A stretch of DNA of 64,000 nucleotides from Zhengitettix transpicula. Its lineage: Eukaryota; Arthropoda; Insecta; Orthoptera; Tetrigidae. Numbering within the stretch: the first letter of the stretch is position 1; each line of letters begins with the position of its first letter. The stretch is from positions 47,797,639-47,861,638 of the forward strand of contig CM073595.1 in NCBI GenBank assembly GCA_037074705.1, written 5' to 3'. A model generated the notes under the pieces. That model was not told the DNA's origin. It did no database searches and saw only the letters and a list, made by a program, of their open reading frames with translations. The position numbers and the translations under genes are program-made. Shown here piece after piece: positions 10,451-21,900 of this stretch.

Positions 10451-10935
10451 TTTAATATAGTGATTCCATTTCAATTTATTGTCAATCAACCGACCCAAAA
10501 AAAAAGGTGCGTGCTCCGAAATGTTCTCCGATTTAGAAATTAAACCGTAAGATTAAAAATGGCGGACGTCCTGGCCTTTAGTTAGAGGGACTCCAGGCTG
10601 AGTTCGAGCGCCCATTGACGTCACACGTGCCGCTTTCTGCGCAGTGCAAACTCAAGTTACGTCTACTACACAACCCAATCAAAGTTTGTCCCATGGCCGT
10701 TGAATCTCCCACTACGAGGACCAGAGTCCTATTTAATTTGTCATAATCTACGATTAATATTTTTGTCTTTATATCTTTATACCCAAGAGTGTTGTACACA
10801 TTTATTTTTACGTCAATTTAAATATTATAATTTCGCCGAAGAAAATACCTGAAAAAATTGCAAATACGTAACGAAACATTGTTTTAATTATATCTTCTGA
10901 AATTGGTAATAAAATGTATGATATAAATTTTATTT
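10451..10935. other. Unassigned stretch
   Basis: GC-richer at 10560-10700 with no recognisable gene. The flank contains the first copy of the AAATGATTGCG target site at 10936. Confidence 0.35.
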
Positions 10936-10946
10936 AAATGATTGCG

Positions 10947-11480
10947 TTTTTTTAGGGTAACAGGCTACATGAGGGTAACTCCCCTTTAATAGCATAGGAA
11001 GGGATTTGAAAGGGGGGGGGTGGACGAGTAGAGGAAGGTAGCCGAGGGTTAACTAGGGCCCCCGGGCTGTAGTTTAAGGATCCTACCCGGCATTCGCCTA
11101 AAAGTAATGCAGGGAAAACCCTAGAAAAACCTGCATCGGGTAGGTTGGGCATTGGGTACTTGTCCCACGCCCTTCCCATAGCGGGAGAAGAGTTTGCTGT
11201 GGGGACGTACCTCGACCAGTTTAGGAGGCAGCTGGCAGACTGTTCCAATGGGAACAGTGAACAACTCTTACCGTATGCCTAAGGTCTGTGACCCCGAAAC
11301 ATACACCTCTCAAAACAGACCGAGGTGACTCGGCTTGTGGGAACCTTAGTTCAAAAACGGAGAGAGGTAAAGGCATCCGTAAAGGTAGCCCCTTCGTGTC
11401 TCTCCTACAAGGTTCTGCCTGCGAGAGAATATCCCTCGCGAGAGAACAGTCCCCGCTAACACCTTCTTTCAACCCTAAAT
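10947..11480 (-). mobile_element. SINE-like element, copy D (first of three in a row)
   Basis: A full-length minus-strand copy with its poly(T) end at 10947-10953. It differs visibly from copy F in the middle and in the head (CTCGCGAGAGAACAG), so it is not a recent duplicate of F. It is flanked by AAATGATTGCG at 10936-10946 and 11481-11491. Confidence 0.85.
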
Positions 11481-11491
11481 AAATGATTGCG

Positions 11492-11593
11492 TTTTTTTAG
11501 GGAAACAGGCTACATGAGGGTAATCCACGTTGGGCAACTCCCCTTTAATGGCATAGGAAGGGATTTGAAAGCGGGGATGCGGAAGGGTAGAGG
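11492..11593 (-). mobile_element. SINE-like element, copy E, 3'-end fragment only
   Basis: A 102-bp copy holding only the tail-proximal part of the family (poly(T) up to GGAAGGGTAGAGG). It is a severely 5'-truncated insertion flanked by AATGATTGCG on both sides. A separate truncated insertion at the same site explains this better than deletion from a tandem array. Confidence 0.85.
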
Positions 11594-11603
11594 AATGATT
11601 GCG

Positions 11604-12155
11604 TTTTTTTTTGTTTTTTTTTTAGGGCAATAGGCTACATGAGGGTAATCCACTTAGGGCAACTCCCCTTTAATAGCATAGGAAGGGATTTGAAAGGGGG
11701 GATGCGGAAGGGTAGAGGAAGGTAGCCAAGGGTTAACTAGGGCCCCCGGGCTATATTTTAAGGATCCTACCCGGCATTCGCCTAAAGGAATGCAGGGAAA
11801 ACCTTAGAAAAACCTGCATCGGGTAGGTCGGGCATTGGGTACTTGTCCCACGCCCTTCCGATAGCGGGAGAGGAGTTTGCTGTGGGGACGCAGCTTACCC
11901 CTCGCCATGCCTTGGCCTGTTTAGGAGGCAGCTGGCCGACTATTCCAATAGGAATAGCGGACAACTCTTGCCGTATGCCCAAGGTCTGCGACCCCGGAAC
12001 ATACACCTCTCAAAACAGACCGAGGTGCCTCGGCAAGTGGGAACCTTAGTTCAAAAAAACCAGAGAGATGTGAGAGCATCCCCAAAGGTAGCCCCCGCCA
12101 GAGCTCTCTGGGAAGGTTCACCTGCGAGAAATCCTCTCGCAGGCTTCCCTGAATG
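11604..12155 (-). mobile_element. SINE-like element, copy F, full length
   Basis: An intact copy in minus orientation, closest in sequence to copy C. Its T-rich tail is at 11604-11623 and its head hairpin at 12121-12143 (CCTGCGAGA with TCTCGCAGG). It is flanked by AATGATTGCG at 11594-11603 and 12156-12165. Confidence 0.87.
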
Positions 12156-12271
12156 AATGATTGCGTTGTCCATTTCTCCAGATTTATTTACTTTCTGAAC
12201 TAATTCGCCTGCTAGAAAAATGTTACTCTATGGAGTGCTCACTCAGGTGACAGGAAAAGGGGGTGGGGGAA

Positions 12272-12345
12272 ACGGGTCACCTGACTGCTCTTCCCAGGGC
12301 CGCACATAACATGACACCTCCTGCAATGAGCGGTCAGGTGACTCT
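12272..12345. other. Stem-loop with 16-bp arms
   Basis: GGTCACCTGACTGCTC at 12275-12290 pairs with GAGCGGTCAGGTGACT at 12328-12343 with two mismatches. Its function is unknown. It lies at the start of the GTCACG-rich patch. Confidence 0.5.
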
Positions 12346-12439
12346 CCTCGTTCCGCCCCTCCCCCCCTCAATTCTTCATCCGTCGCAATCGCTGAGCGAA
12401 CAGGTGGAATATTCCGGAAACCGTAAAGGTGGAGCCTCG

Positions 12440-12625
12440 CGTACTGTCACGTGATTTAACATGAACTCCCAGAAGTTTGCGATACTGCCTGCCAATGTTG
12501 GCCTACGGACCAGAGAGACACTTGTTTTACGGAACGTCACGTCACTGCGATGTCACGGATCGTCACGCGCTGTCACGTATCTGTGATCTGAGCTCGCACA
12601 CATTTTGATGTCACGCTATGTCAAA
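12440..12625 (+). promoter_or_regulatory. Cluster of GTCACG-type short motifs
   Basis: GTCAC occurs at least six times between 12446 and 12615 (CTGTCACGTGAT, CGTCACGTCACTG, ATGTCACGG, CGTCACGCG, CTGTCACGTA, ATGTCACGC), including a CACGTG palindrome. Another group lies at 13725-13805 (CACGTGACGTGAC, CACGTCACG). The words resemble E-box (CACGTG) and CRE-like (TGACGT) binding sites. No promoter or gene is seen beside them, so the regulatory reading is inference, and a degenerate short repeat is equally possible. Confidence 0.35.
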
Positions 12626-13470
12626 TTTTTTTCAAACAGTATTTGAAACGCTTAAAGATCCATAGACACTTTTTCTCCATGACAACAAATAATTATTTTA
12701 CTTAATTATTATTATTTATTGTTAATAATTCATGAAAGCCTAACATTTATGAAGGTATAACTCTAGATATCTGTAAAATGGTCGCTCATTCCCTCATTTC
12801 TCATGGAAGGAAACTTAATTCTCTTTTTAACGCACTAACAGGTTTCAAAAAAATCGTGTACAATTTACGAAAATACACGATTTATCATTCTTCGATTGAA
12901 TTTTAAATTTCTCAACCCTACTTTTTCTCATTTACTTTAATTATTTTATTGAATAAAAAATTTTACAACGTGGCTTACTATCTCAGTCGGGTCCTTTTAT
13001 TGTTATTTAATAACGCTAGATGCACGTATCTAAGTACATGGACTTAATTTTTTTATCATATTTAGAATCACACAAAAGTGTGTAAATATATATTGTTGTA
13101 ATATGAGATAATCTCCAATAGTATAATACACAATTATTCTTATAAACAAAACAGAATCTGTATAATATCTTATATTATATGTTACTGCCTCTAGTTTTAG
13201 ATTTGCAGGCTGCTTTAAACAGAAACAATACTAGGTATTTCTGTAACGGTATTAAATGTACTTTTCCTGTAAGAGGGGGGTAATGCACGGCTGATAGCTA
13301 CACGCACATAGACCAGTATATTGAAGAAATAATGCTGTCACTTGCCAAAGCAGATTGTGTCCTGACGGCGCCGTATTTTGAGCGCCCGTGCCCTGAGCGA
13401 ACAACCTCCCCCCACCCCCCGACACCTTCCTCAATTCTGACGGCTGAGCGAACAAGTATAATGTTTTCCG
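12626..13470. other. Unassigned stretch with GC-rich island
   Basis: AT-rich except for 13360-13460, where GAGCGAACA words recur (also at 12395-12402). These suggest a decayed repeat shared with 12340-12420. No gene is recognised. Confidence 0.35.
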
Positions 13471-14890
13471 AAGAACTTTATACAAGTTTAATGTATTTCT
13501 GAAACTTATCTGGATTTATAATTTCTATCTCTATCTATAATATGGAAACTGTTCCAATTGGTAGTGATTCATTTAATAAATATACTTAAAAATGATCAAT
13601 TAAGATACAAATCTTTTAACAGTTATAATTATCTGACGTCCTTAAATAAATGAGAACATCAACCTGTTTAGTTATAAATTTCTTACGGCTCAGGGCACGG
13701 CCGGACATGGCACGACACCGTCCTCACCTTACACCACGTGACGTGACAACCGTGAGCGATTGAGGCTGCAGTCACGTTTGAACTTTATGGCCGGCACGTC
13801 ACGTAATAGTACGTCTCCAACTTAACTTTTTCCAAAAAAAAAAGAGATTGGAATATTAAGATAAACTTGAGAAATGAACAGCCAAAAACAGACAACCATT
13901 AGTTTAAAATTCAACACATATTGGTCCTGGAGTCGACCTTCAACATGGATAAACAGACAAAACTATGAACTTATAGATATAAGAATACAATTTATCATAG
14001 ATATGAGGACTTAAGATAAAGTTAACTGAATGTCCAAAACAAATAGTTTCGACAAAAATACTTGGATTTTAATTTTTATAATTATAGGTTTATTAATTAT
14101 GGATTATAAGATTGTAAATAGTGCTTAAAGAATCTGTCTTGGTTATATAATTAAGTGAATATATAGCCTAGTTAATGTATAACATTTCTGAATTTAATCT
14201 GACTTTACAATTACTATCTATATATAAATTATGGAAACTGTGATTGCTTTCCAAAATATGCTTAAAAATGATAAATTAAGATTATCTAACTTAAAAAATT
14301 ATATTTATCTGTCTTCTTTAAATAAATGAAATTATCAGCATATTTAGTTAGAAATATATTATGTACTAGCTGGATAGCCGGCATTGCCCGGGTTGTAATA
14401 TTGTATTGCATTGTATTTATTATTACTACGGGTGGGCATTTTCCCAGTGGTAGTTTGGTATAATAAAAGTAGAACGATAAATTAAAGAAAAAAATTTTTA
14501 CAACACAAATATTAAAATACCATTGTTTTTACAATGTATGCACGTAACTCGTAGATTATAACAAATTAAATTTGGGATTATCAAAAATAAGCAATACGGA
14601 GGTTAATTATTAAAATTATAAATTTATGAATCCTGGATTATAAATATTCCCTATAGAATCTGTCTTGGGTTTAACTTTAAGTGAATGTATAACATTTCAG
14701 AAACTAATCTGGCTTTAATATTTATATCTGTTTCTTAAATATGTAAAATTCCAATTGGTAGTGATTTGTTTAATAGAAATGCTTAGAAATGATAAATTAA
14801 GTTACGAATATTTTATCAGTCATATTTACCGGATTTCTTCAAATAAATGAAAACATCAGTCAATTTAGTTGGAAACTTATTATAAAAAAA
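13470..14890. repeat. Threefold diverged tandem repeat
   Basis: Blocks at about 13470-13690, 14080-14360 and 14620-14890 share the order AATGTAT..TTTCTGAA, CTATCT, ATGGAAACTGT or its variants, CCAATTGGTAGTGATT, AAAAATGATAAATTAAG, and AATAAATGA.AACATCA. Spacing is about 540-660 bp. It is old, with many small indels, and non-coding. Confidence 0.7.
14366..14400 (-). mobile_element. Helitron-like 3' end
   Basis: On the minus strand this reads CCCGGGCAATGCCGGC..CCAGCTAG followed by T: a short GC hairpin, a few bases, then CTAG abutting T. This matches the established Helitron 3' terminus (hairpin about 10 nt upstream of CTRR, insertion between A and T). Similar termini are at 15092 (mutated CTAT), 15855, 31712, 50879 and, on the plus strand, 55984. 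Confidence 0.6.
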
Positions 14891-15091
14891 TATTTTAAAC
14901 ATTAAAATAGAAAAAAAAATTAATACAATCAAAAAGTTACATCCCTAATTTATTGGGACCTCTTCGGGTGTTGTAAAATTCAATTAAACGTTTTATTTTC
15001 AAATTCCGTATTTCTAAGAATTGAAATAAAACGATATTTTACGAACATGAAAATTTATAATACAATTGAGTAAAAATTTATAAAACATTAA

Positions 15092-15560
15092 CTATCTGGG
15101 TGTCCGGCGTTACACGGGTATTAATTTATATAAGCCGGAAACGGTAAATAGTTCCTCATAAAGTCGTGACTATGCCGAGGGAATGCTAATTTCATCAGAA
15201 CCCATCAGTGCGTTTAGAGATGTATAAATAATCCCAATACCAGTTATTATCAAAATTAATCTTCAATAAAATATTATCGGTACCCCAATACATTAAAAAA
15301 TGTACGGATTACCTTAAGATAATTAATTATGGACCCCATTGCTCTAAGCGAGTTAAATTTTTTTCATGTAACTCAAGAATGTCAAAAATACTCCCGGTAC
15401 CATTGAGAGTAAAAAACCACTTCTGGTACCGTAAAAGAATCAAAATTATTTTCCAGATTTAAAGAGAGACAAAAGCGAGTTAAAATTACTTTTGGTTCTT
15501 GAAGAGAGTTAAAAACACTCCCGGCAAGCTAAGAGGATCTAAAATACTATTATCATTGTA
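15092..15560 (-). mobile_element. Decayed Helitron-like fragment
   Basis: Begins with the same end motif in mutated form (CTATCTGGGTGTCCGGCGTT), followed by short degenerate repeats of the type GAGAGTTAAAAxxACTCCCGG at 15360-15550. No coding sequence is seen. Confidence 0.5.
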
Positions 15561-15613
15561 ATTGCTTGGTTCTACTTGTAGTTTTAAACTTGAACCTGGT
15601 CGCTAATTAAGCG

Positions 15614-15850
15614 GTGAAACGTTGCAAATTTAATAAATTAAGTTTTCTGACTAAAAATTGGCTGATGTTTATTTATTTATTAGTTTTCTCAATAATCAGA
15701 ATAAATCTTTACACACATTTTTTTCAAAACCTTTGTACTGTTAGGGAAAGTCTCTGGTATCCTCGCAGGCAAAGCATTCCAGTCATTTTTTTCACTTTTT
15801 ACGAAGGAATATTTGCCCATATCCGTTCTTCGGTCCCTTTCTTTTATTTT
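15614..15850. other. Unassigned stretch
   Basis: An 82-codon open frame here is T-rich, with no recognisable domain or splice context. It is treated as non-coding. Confidence 0.35.
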
Positions 15851-15854
15851 ATAA

Positions 15855-16130
15855 CTAGCTGAGTGCCCGGCGTTTCCCGGGTTGCCATATTTCTAAAACC
15901 GCCTACTTGAATCCAATCTCAGTTGACTTTCCATTATTTTAGGAAACGAACCTCGACCCCTATACCTAAATGTACTCACCTTCCATGTCGAAACGGATTC
16001 AATTTATACAAAAACAATATCGGTAGAAATATTATCAATATCCTGGACCCCGACGAATAATTATTCGACGCAAATATCAAATAATTGATTTTAACAAATA
16101 ATTAATTTTTATGCTATGGATTAGCATTTA
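15855..16130 (-). mobile_element. Helitron-like element end with unit of the 50.9-55-kb family
   Basis: Starts CTAGCTGAGTGCCCGGCGTT and continues with words found in the 51-55-kb tandem units (ATCCAATCTCAGTTG, GTAGAAATATTATCAAT, ATTCGACGCAAATATC). It is therefore a short, probably truncated, member of the same family. The CTAG is preceded by A on this strand, as expected for insertion at an AT dinucleotide. Confidence 0.65.
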
Positions 16131-16139
16131 TAGAAGTCG

Positions 16140-16500
16140 ACCGAAAATATTGTAACAAATAATTTACTCTCAAAATATTCTATGATATATATATTATAAA
16201 CTATTATATAATATTTTATATATATGTAAAATATTATATATATAATAGTTTATAATATATATATATAAAATATATAATATATATTAAATATATATAATAG
16301 TTTATAATATATATATTATATAATATTTTATATATATATGTAAAATATTATATATAATAGTTTATAATATATATTATACAAATATATATTATACATAATA
16401 GTTTATAACATATATATATAATATATTAAATATATATTATATATAATAGTTTATAATATATATATATATATATATATATTATTAAATATTTTAGGGTAAA
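16140..16500. repeat. AT-rich low-complexity block with repeated AATAGTTTATAA
   Basis: Nearly pure A and T. It contains five repeats of the word ATAGTTTATAA separated by TATATA runs of varying length, so it is an irregular minisatellite and not a plain microsatellite. Confidence 0.85.
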
Positions 16501-18559
16501 TTAATTGTTACAATATTATTTGTTATAACATATTATTATTGCTGGCCTGCTTCAGTGTATTCGTCAGTGTCATTGCCTCGGATCACTTAGGTTCCGGGTA
16601 TGGATGTTTGTGTTTGTTCAGCCTGGCAGTCGTCTCGGTAGGACAACGCCATCAATGGGCTGTCCAGACATCAATTAATATATTGATAATATTTCATATT
16701 TTGGAACTAATTATTTGCAATTGGGACATAATTCCGTATATTTTTCTTTGTTTAACGCTTTTCGTCTGCATGGAAACGCCTGTGACTTTAGGTTGACATT
16801 AATAGAGATACGACTTGCGCCTCTATTCTGAGAATAATGGAGGTCTTAGTTAGGTGATGTCACGTTCCTCGTATTCAAAGGCTCGTGCTGATTTCAGAAG
16901 AAATGAGTCATCGTAGATATCTGATGCAATCTGAATACTTAATCAAGAAGCCTCACAGCTCATCGAAACACATGGAAAATTATATCATCACTGTGTCAAA
17001 TAAACTCAATATTTAACAACACTACTTCATTACCTTAGTCTCATAAAAGTATATTTATTCCAATAATTCTCTTATACTAAACAACAATTTGTAGAATTGT
17101 TATACTTGTATTTTTTTATATAACTAAATAAGAGAAATGAAGGAAGCGCGAAGTTATCGTGTAGTTTGTAATTATTTTAATCAATTTTTAGAATCTTTAT
17201 TTTATTAGTAATAATTGAATTCTGGTGATGCATTTGTCTCTATTTTAGTTAATTACTGCATAGTGTGTCCAGAAATGAAAAAGAGTTAAAATAATTATGG
17301 CGTCCGGTCTCGCTTAAATGCAGACGTCTTTCTTCCACGTGCAGACTCCAGGGTTTATCTCCGTTGTAATTGGCAACAACGTCAAGCGGATTCTCACATG
17401 TCGCGGTCTCAACGGTAGCTAATATCTAGAAAATCGTTAAACGGAATAAAATATAATAAGTCATTATAACCACAGGTGGTCGGCGTGGAATTTTTGACTT
17501 TTATATTTATTTAATTTTTAATTAATTTTATTGTAAGTCAATCCCCATACTTTTGATATGAATAAATATAATACAAATTTGTTATTCACAGATATGGAAA
17601 ATGTGAAGTCGCTTTATTGTATGCACTCAATGTTACCGTAGGGAGATTTAAGAAAAAAATTGTTCTGTTGTGATATAAATATATGAAGAAATGGTGAATC
17701 TAACCCGGCATCATTGGTCTATCATTTGAACTAATACGTCTCGACAGAATGATTCCGTTAATTGAATTGAAGCAGAATTTGAAAAATAACATCAATTTTC
17801 GAACAAGTATTTATGGAAAATTAAGGTTGCGTAAATATTACACAAAAAATATATCAAACTAAATCGTATCAACCTGAGACTATTTTTTTTATTGCTATTA
17901 GTCGTTCGTACTTTTTAAGTCAAAATTTGGTTACGATAACCATTTATCAATACAATTATTGAATATACATAAGGCCATGATTTAAGATTATTATTAATAA
18001 TTTGAACCTTAATAAAATAAGTATTACTGGAAAACATCAACCACAACCGTCGCATTAATTTCTAAGTAAAAAACAGAAATGACGGAAGCGCGATGTTATC
18101 ATGAATTTTGAAATTATTTTAATTAATAATTTGAATCTTAATGATTTATAATAACTATTTAATGCTGGTGATGCATTTGTCTCGATTTTTCGTTTTTGTA
18201 AATGACTGCATAGATTTCCCTAGAAAATAAAATGGAAATTTTTTACATCAAGATGACACCTCGTCTCCCTTATAAGCAGGCGTCCGTCTGCTATGTGCAG
18301 ACTCCAGAGGTTTACCTACCAGATAATCTGGCAACATCGTCAGGCCAATTGTATCCATTACATTAAAATTATTCCAATTGTCCCATGTCTTATTTAATTA
18401 ATGAAGTAATATATTTCAGTATTCTTGGTCCATTTCTCAGATTAACTTCTTTCTCGACGATTCATATGGACTATGTGCCGGAAATTGTGTGAGAAGTTCT
18501 CGGCTCTCGCAGGTGGAATCACTTGGAGTTACTTTGAAATAAGTTTCTCTAAAGCCGAG

Positions 18560-18980
18560 ACACACAACTAAGGTTTCCACAAGCCGAGGCACATCGGCCT
18601 GTTTTGAGAGGTGAATGTTCCGGGGTCACAGACCTTGGGCATACGGTAAGAGTTGTCCGCTATTCCCATTGAAACAGTCGGCAAGCCGCTTTGTAAACTG
18701 GTCAAGGCACGGCGAGGGGAGAGCTGCGACCTCACAGCAAACCCCTCTCCTGCCATCGGGAGGGCTTGGGACAAGTACCAAATGCCCGATCTTCCTGATG
18801 CAGGTTTTTCTATGGTTTTCACTGTATCACTTTTAGGCGAATTGTCGGGTAGGATCCGTAAACCATAGCCCGGGGCTACTTGGCTCTACCTTTCCGCATC
18901 CCCTTTCGCTCCATTTCCTATTTTATAAGAATGGAGCTGCCACTACGTGGATTACCCTATACATAGCCTGTCTACACCTT
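18560..18980 (+). mobile_element. SINE-like element, copy G
   Basis: A plus-strand copy of the 530-bp family, 5'-incomplete. It keeps the word GAGGTGAATGTTCCGGGGTC and ends GTCTACACCTTAAGAAAATAA with an A-rich tail to about 19012. It is older and more diverged than copies C and F. Confidence 0.75.
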
Positions 18981-19014
18981 AAGAAAATAATAATAAAATA
19001 TAAATAAATAAAGC

Positions 19015-19195
19015 AGAGACGGTTTTAAAGTTGTATGCTCCAGTGTCGCAGGAATGTGGCTTAGGTTTGTAGTTGTCCGCTTTACTTAGTGCAACAGTCG
19101 TTAGCTGCCTACTAAACTGGTTGAGGCATGGAGAAGGAATTGCGGTTTCTCCACAGAAACCCCACTCCAGTGGTCGGAAGTAAAGCTCCACTAAT
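19015..19195 (+). mobile_element. Second, more diverged SINE-like fragment
   Basis: Directly follows copy G. It repeats the middle of the family in decayed form (GTTGTATGCTCCAGTGTCGCAG, quoted in two parts as GTTGTATGCTCC and AGTGTCGCAG; ACTAAACTGGTTGAGGCATGG). Probably an older insertion next to which copy G landed. Confidence 0.6.
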
Positions 19196-19919
19196 AGAAG
19201 GCCGGCCCGTCCACCATTTTTAATCTTACCGAACTCTCTCGCCTTATTACTCGAGAATTAATCAAGAATATGGCAGCTGTAAAGCATAAAATGTTTTCAA
19301 GATTCATTACCATTCAATAATTTTCATAACTTTTAGATTATTCAGACAGGATTGCATTCGAGTAAAAATTTTTTTAATCATCAATTATTTCATCTCCGAA
19401 AAATGATTAAGATTTCACATGCAAACTTAAAAATAATAATTCATAAAATGAAAATTTAATTCATTTCTTGCGAATTTTTAAAATTTAAATTAAATAACTG
19501 TAAAAAATGGAATTAAAATGTACACCAAGTATAGTAAATTAAATACACTTTAAATTGCTTTAATAGAGGGTTTAATAACTTTTTTAAAAATGTCGAGTAT
19601 TTTTTTAATTACAACGCAGTTACGTTAAAATACATAGAAATTAATAATTTAAAATTGTTTTTAATTTCATTTTAATTTGCAGCAGACTTCGTTTCAAAAG
19701 ATATCAGTGTATTCTTGTTTATTGTTTTCATAATTTTTTAGAGACCTTCACCTGCCAACATGATGGTATCACTGTATCTTTACATCAAGTTAAAATTGTT
19801 TTTACTAATCTATTGTCTGTAAATATATATTTTTTGTTTCAGTGTTTTGGGACATGTTTTTCAGTTTCCAAAAGAAAAATTGTTTGCATTAGCCGAACAA
19901 AATTAAAAATAGACGACGG

Positions 19920-20345
19920 GATTTGTCCGTTTGCCCGACTAACACTTGGTCGATGAACGTTTTCCCGACAATATTCACGTTTTCCCGAAAGGTGAATTTT
20001 TATGAAATAAAGCAGAATATAATATTGTATAAAACCTAATATGTTGGGTCTCTTATACGTGATTATTATTGTAAATTAAGTTATTCTTTAATGCGTGGAA
20101 CAATTTTAACTAAACTAACTAAACGAATCACTTAAGAGCCAGGAACCAACCCCGTGAATTATAAGTAACTCTAGAATCCCTATTGAAGTGGAAGGCGGTG
20201 GCAATGTCAAATCGGAAATATATGCGATAACGGCCTATATTGGCGCCGAATAAATAGTGCACGGGGACACTAAGATTGATAATGTAACTCTCGATGTTTT
20301 TTGTGTTGAAATTCATCTCCTAACGGCATAAGGACAGGTATGAGG
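19920..20345 (+). repeat. CCCGA-rich element, copy 1
   Basis: Begins with spaced words TTTGCCCGACTA, TTTTCCCGACA and TTTTCCCGAAAGG, followed by a conserved body (AATGCGTGGAACAATTT, GATAACGGCCTATATTGGCG) and ends near CTAACGGCATAAGGACAGG. Copies are at 25435-25865, 31240-31480 and 48255-48985. Class unknown; non-coding. Confidence 0.7.
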
Positions 20346-20814
20346 TAGAGTGAGAAAAAAATTCCAATAGCTACCAACATTGGTGTAACTGGAAAGTTTT
20401 ATAAATAATATAATAGATTAATTACGCAAACCAAACAGAATAAATTTATCCAGCTACAATAATCAATGAAATAAAATTATTACTTTACAGGAGGCGATCG
20501 ATTTGTGGATTTAAGAGTTGAAATATAAGGTTAAGCCCATTCTGGGTATCAATGTGAAATAATAAAACAATTAATAAATATTATATTAAAGAATAGAAAT
20601 ATGCTTTACAAATCGTTTTTTATAAAACAGTTGATTGACTTATTTTCCTGTATATATTTCGGTGTTAAGTTTATTTCTATTATTATTCTATGGTATTAAA
20701 TTTAAGATATTATCTACTGGAACGGCGTCCAGGTGCACCACGAGAGGGATTGATCACAATTCTAAAATGGGGCTTTCGTATTCCAAGCTTCGATTGGGTG
20801 TCGATATTTAATTT

Positions 20815-21006
20815 TTTTTATGTATATTTATTTATAATCGCACCTACTGCTGTCGGTATTAGCGACTGAGTTTGGAAACTCATTTTTCCTTGCCGTGTGA
20901 CTGATTTGACGAGAGTTCCCCTCACGCACACAAACGTCCACTGCCTACTCTGGAATTCGAACACGGAACCTCTGTGATGTGAGCCAGTCACGCTGACAAG
21001 AGGATG
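20815..21006 (-). mobile_element. tRNA-derived SINE
   Basis: On the minus strand a 5' tRNA-like part contains GTCAGCGTGACTGG (A-box-like, 20984-20997) and TGTTCGAATTCC (B-box, 20952-20963) at tRNA-like spacing. A tRNA-unrelated body follows, and an A-rich end (ACATAAAAAAAATT) lies near 20815. The promoter boxes identify it as a tRNA-derived SINE transcribed by RNA polymerase III. It is duplicated with unit 2 at 26362-26556. Confidence 0.72.
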
Positions 21007-21448
21007 TTGGCATTAAACATATGTGTTTTATAATTATTTAATATTTAATGAATATAATTTTAAGGCAATCCCTGTCATTTTAATATGTATAAATATAATA
21101 CAGGTTTGCATTGGACTTTGCGATTCACGCATTGGGAGAATGAGAGGTCGAATTTTTGCATATACCTAATGCCACCGTAAGGAGATTTTAGAACATAAAT
21201 TGTTCAATTACGATATAAATATATGACGGAAAGTAAAATCGAATCCGGGATCACCGCTCTAAAATTTGAATTAAACCGTATCCATAAAATGAAACATTAA
21301 ACTGACTTCAAGGAGAGTTTGGAAGATAATATCAATTATCAAACATGTCTTAATAGAAAATTTTGGTTTCGTGAATATATTCGCAAAAAATACATCAAAT
21401 TAAATATTATCACCCTACCACTATTTTTTTAGCCTATCATCCTTCGTG

Positions 21449-21479
<31 letters not shown>

Positions 21480-21728
21480 ACATATATATTATAGTTGTTT
21501 ATTACATTTATGGCGTGCCAACGTGAGGCAAAATCATTTTAAATTCATTCCTTTCAATTAAAAATAAATTATGTTGTTTGTTACATTAATGGCCCCTTAA
21601 CGTGGGCCAATTCAGATAAATATTTTTTTATTTTCATTATTTATTGCAAAACAAATTCTATTTATTAATTAATTCATTGTTTATTACATTTAACAAACAT
21701 TTAAAATATTTTATCATTTGTGTTTATT

Positions 21729-21730
<2 letters not shown>

Positions 21731-21797
<67 letters not shown>

Positions 21798-21868
21798 GTA
21801 TATATATGTATATATATATATCTATATATATATATATGTATATGTATATATATATATATGTATATATA

Positions 21869-21900
<32 letters not shown>
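21731..21900. repeat. TA microsatellite with TATG/TATC variants and TG end
   Basis: About 170 bp of TA repeats ending in a TG run. The matching microsatellite of unit 2 is at 27229-27343. Open frames of alternating Ile and Tyr across it are artefacts. Confidence 0.95.

Larger units (their letters stand above)
10936..12165. repeat. Four direct copies of one target site separating three SINE copies
   Basis: AATGATTGCG occurs exactly at 10937-10946, 11482-11491, 11594-11603 and 12156-12165, at every element boundary. The first two copies share one more A. Each SINE copy therefore appears as a separate insertion that re-used the same nicking site or one of its duplicates. Confidence 0.85.
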
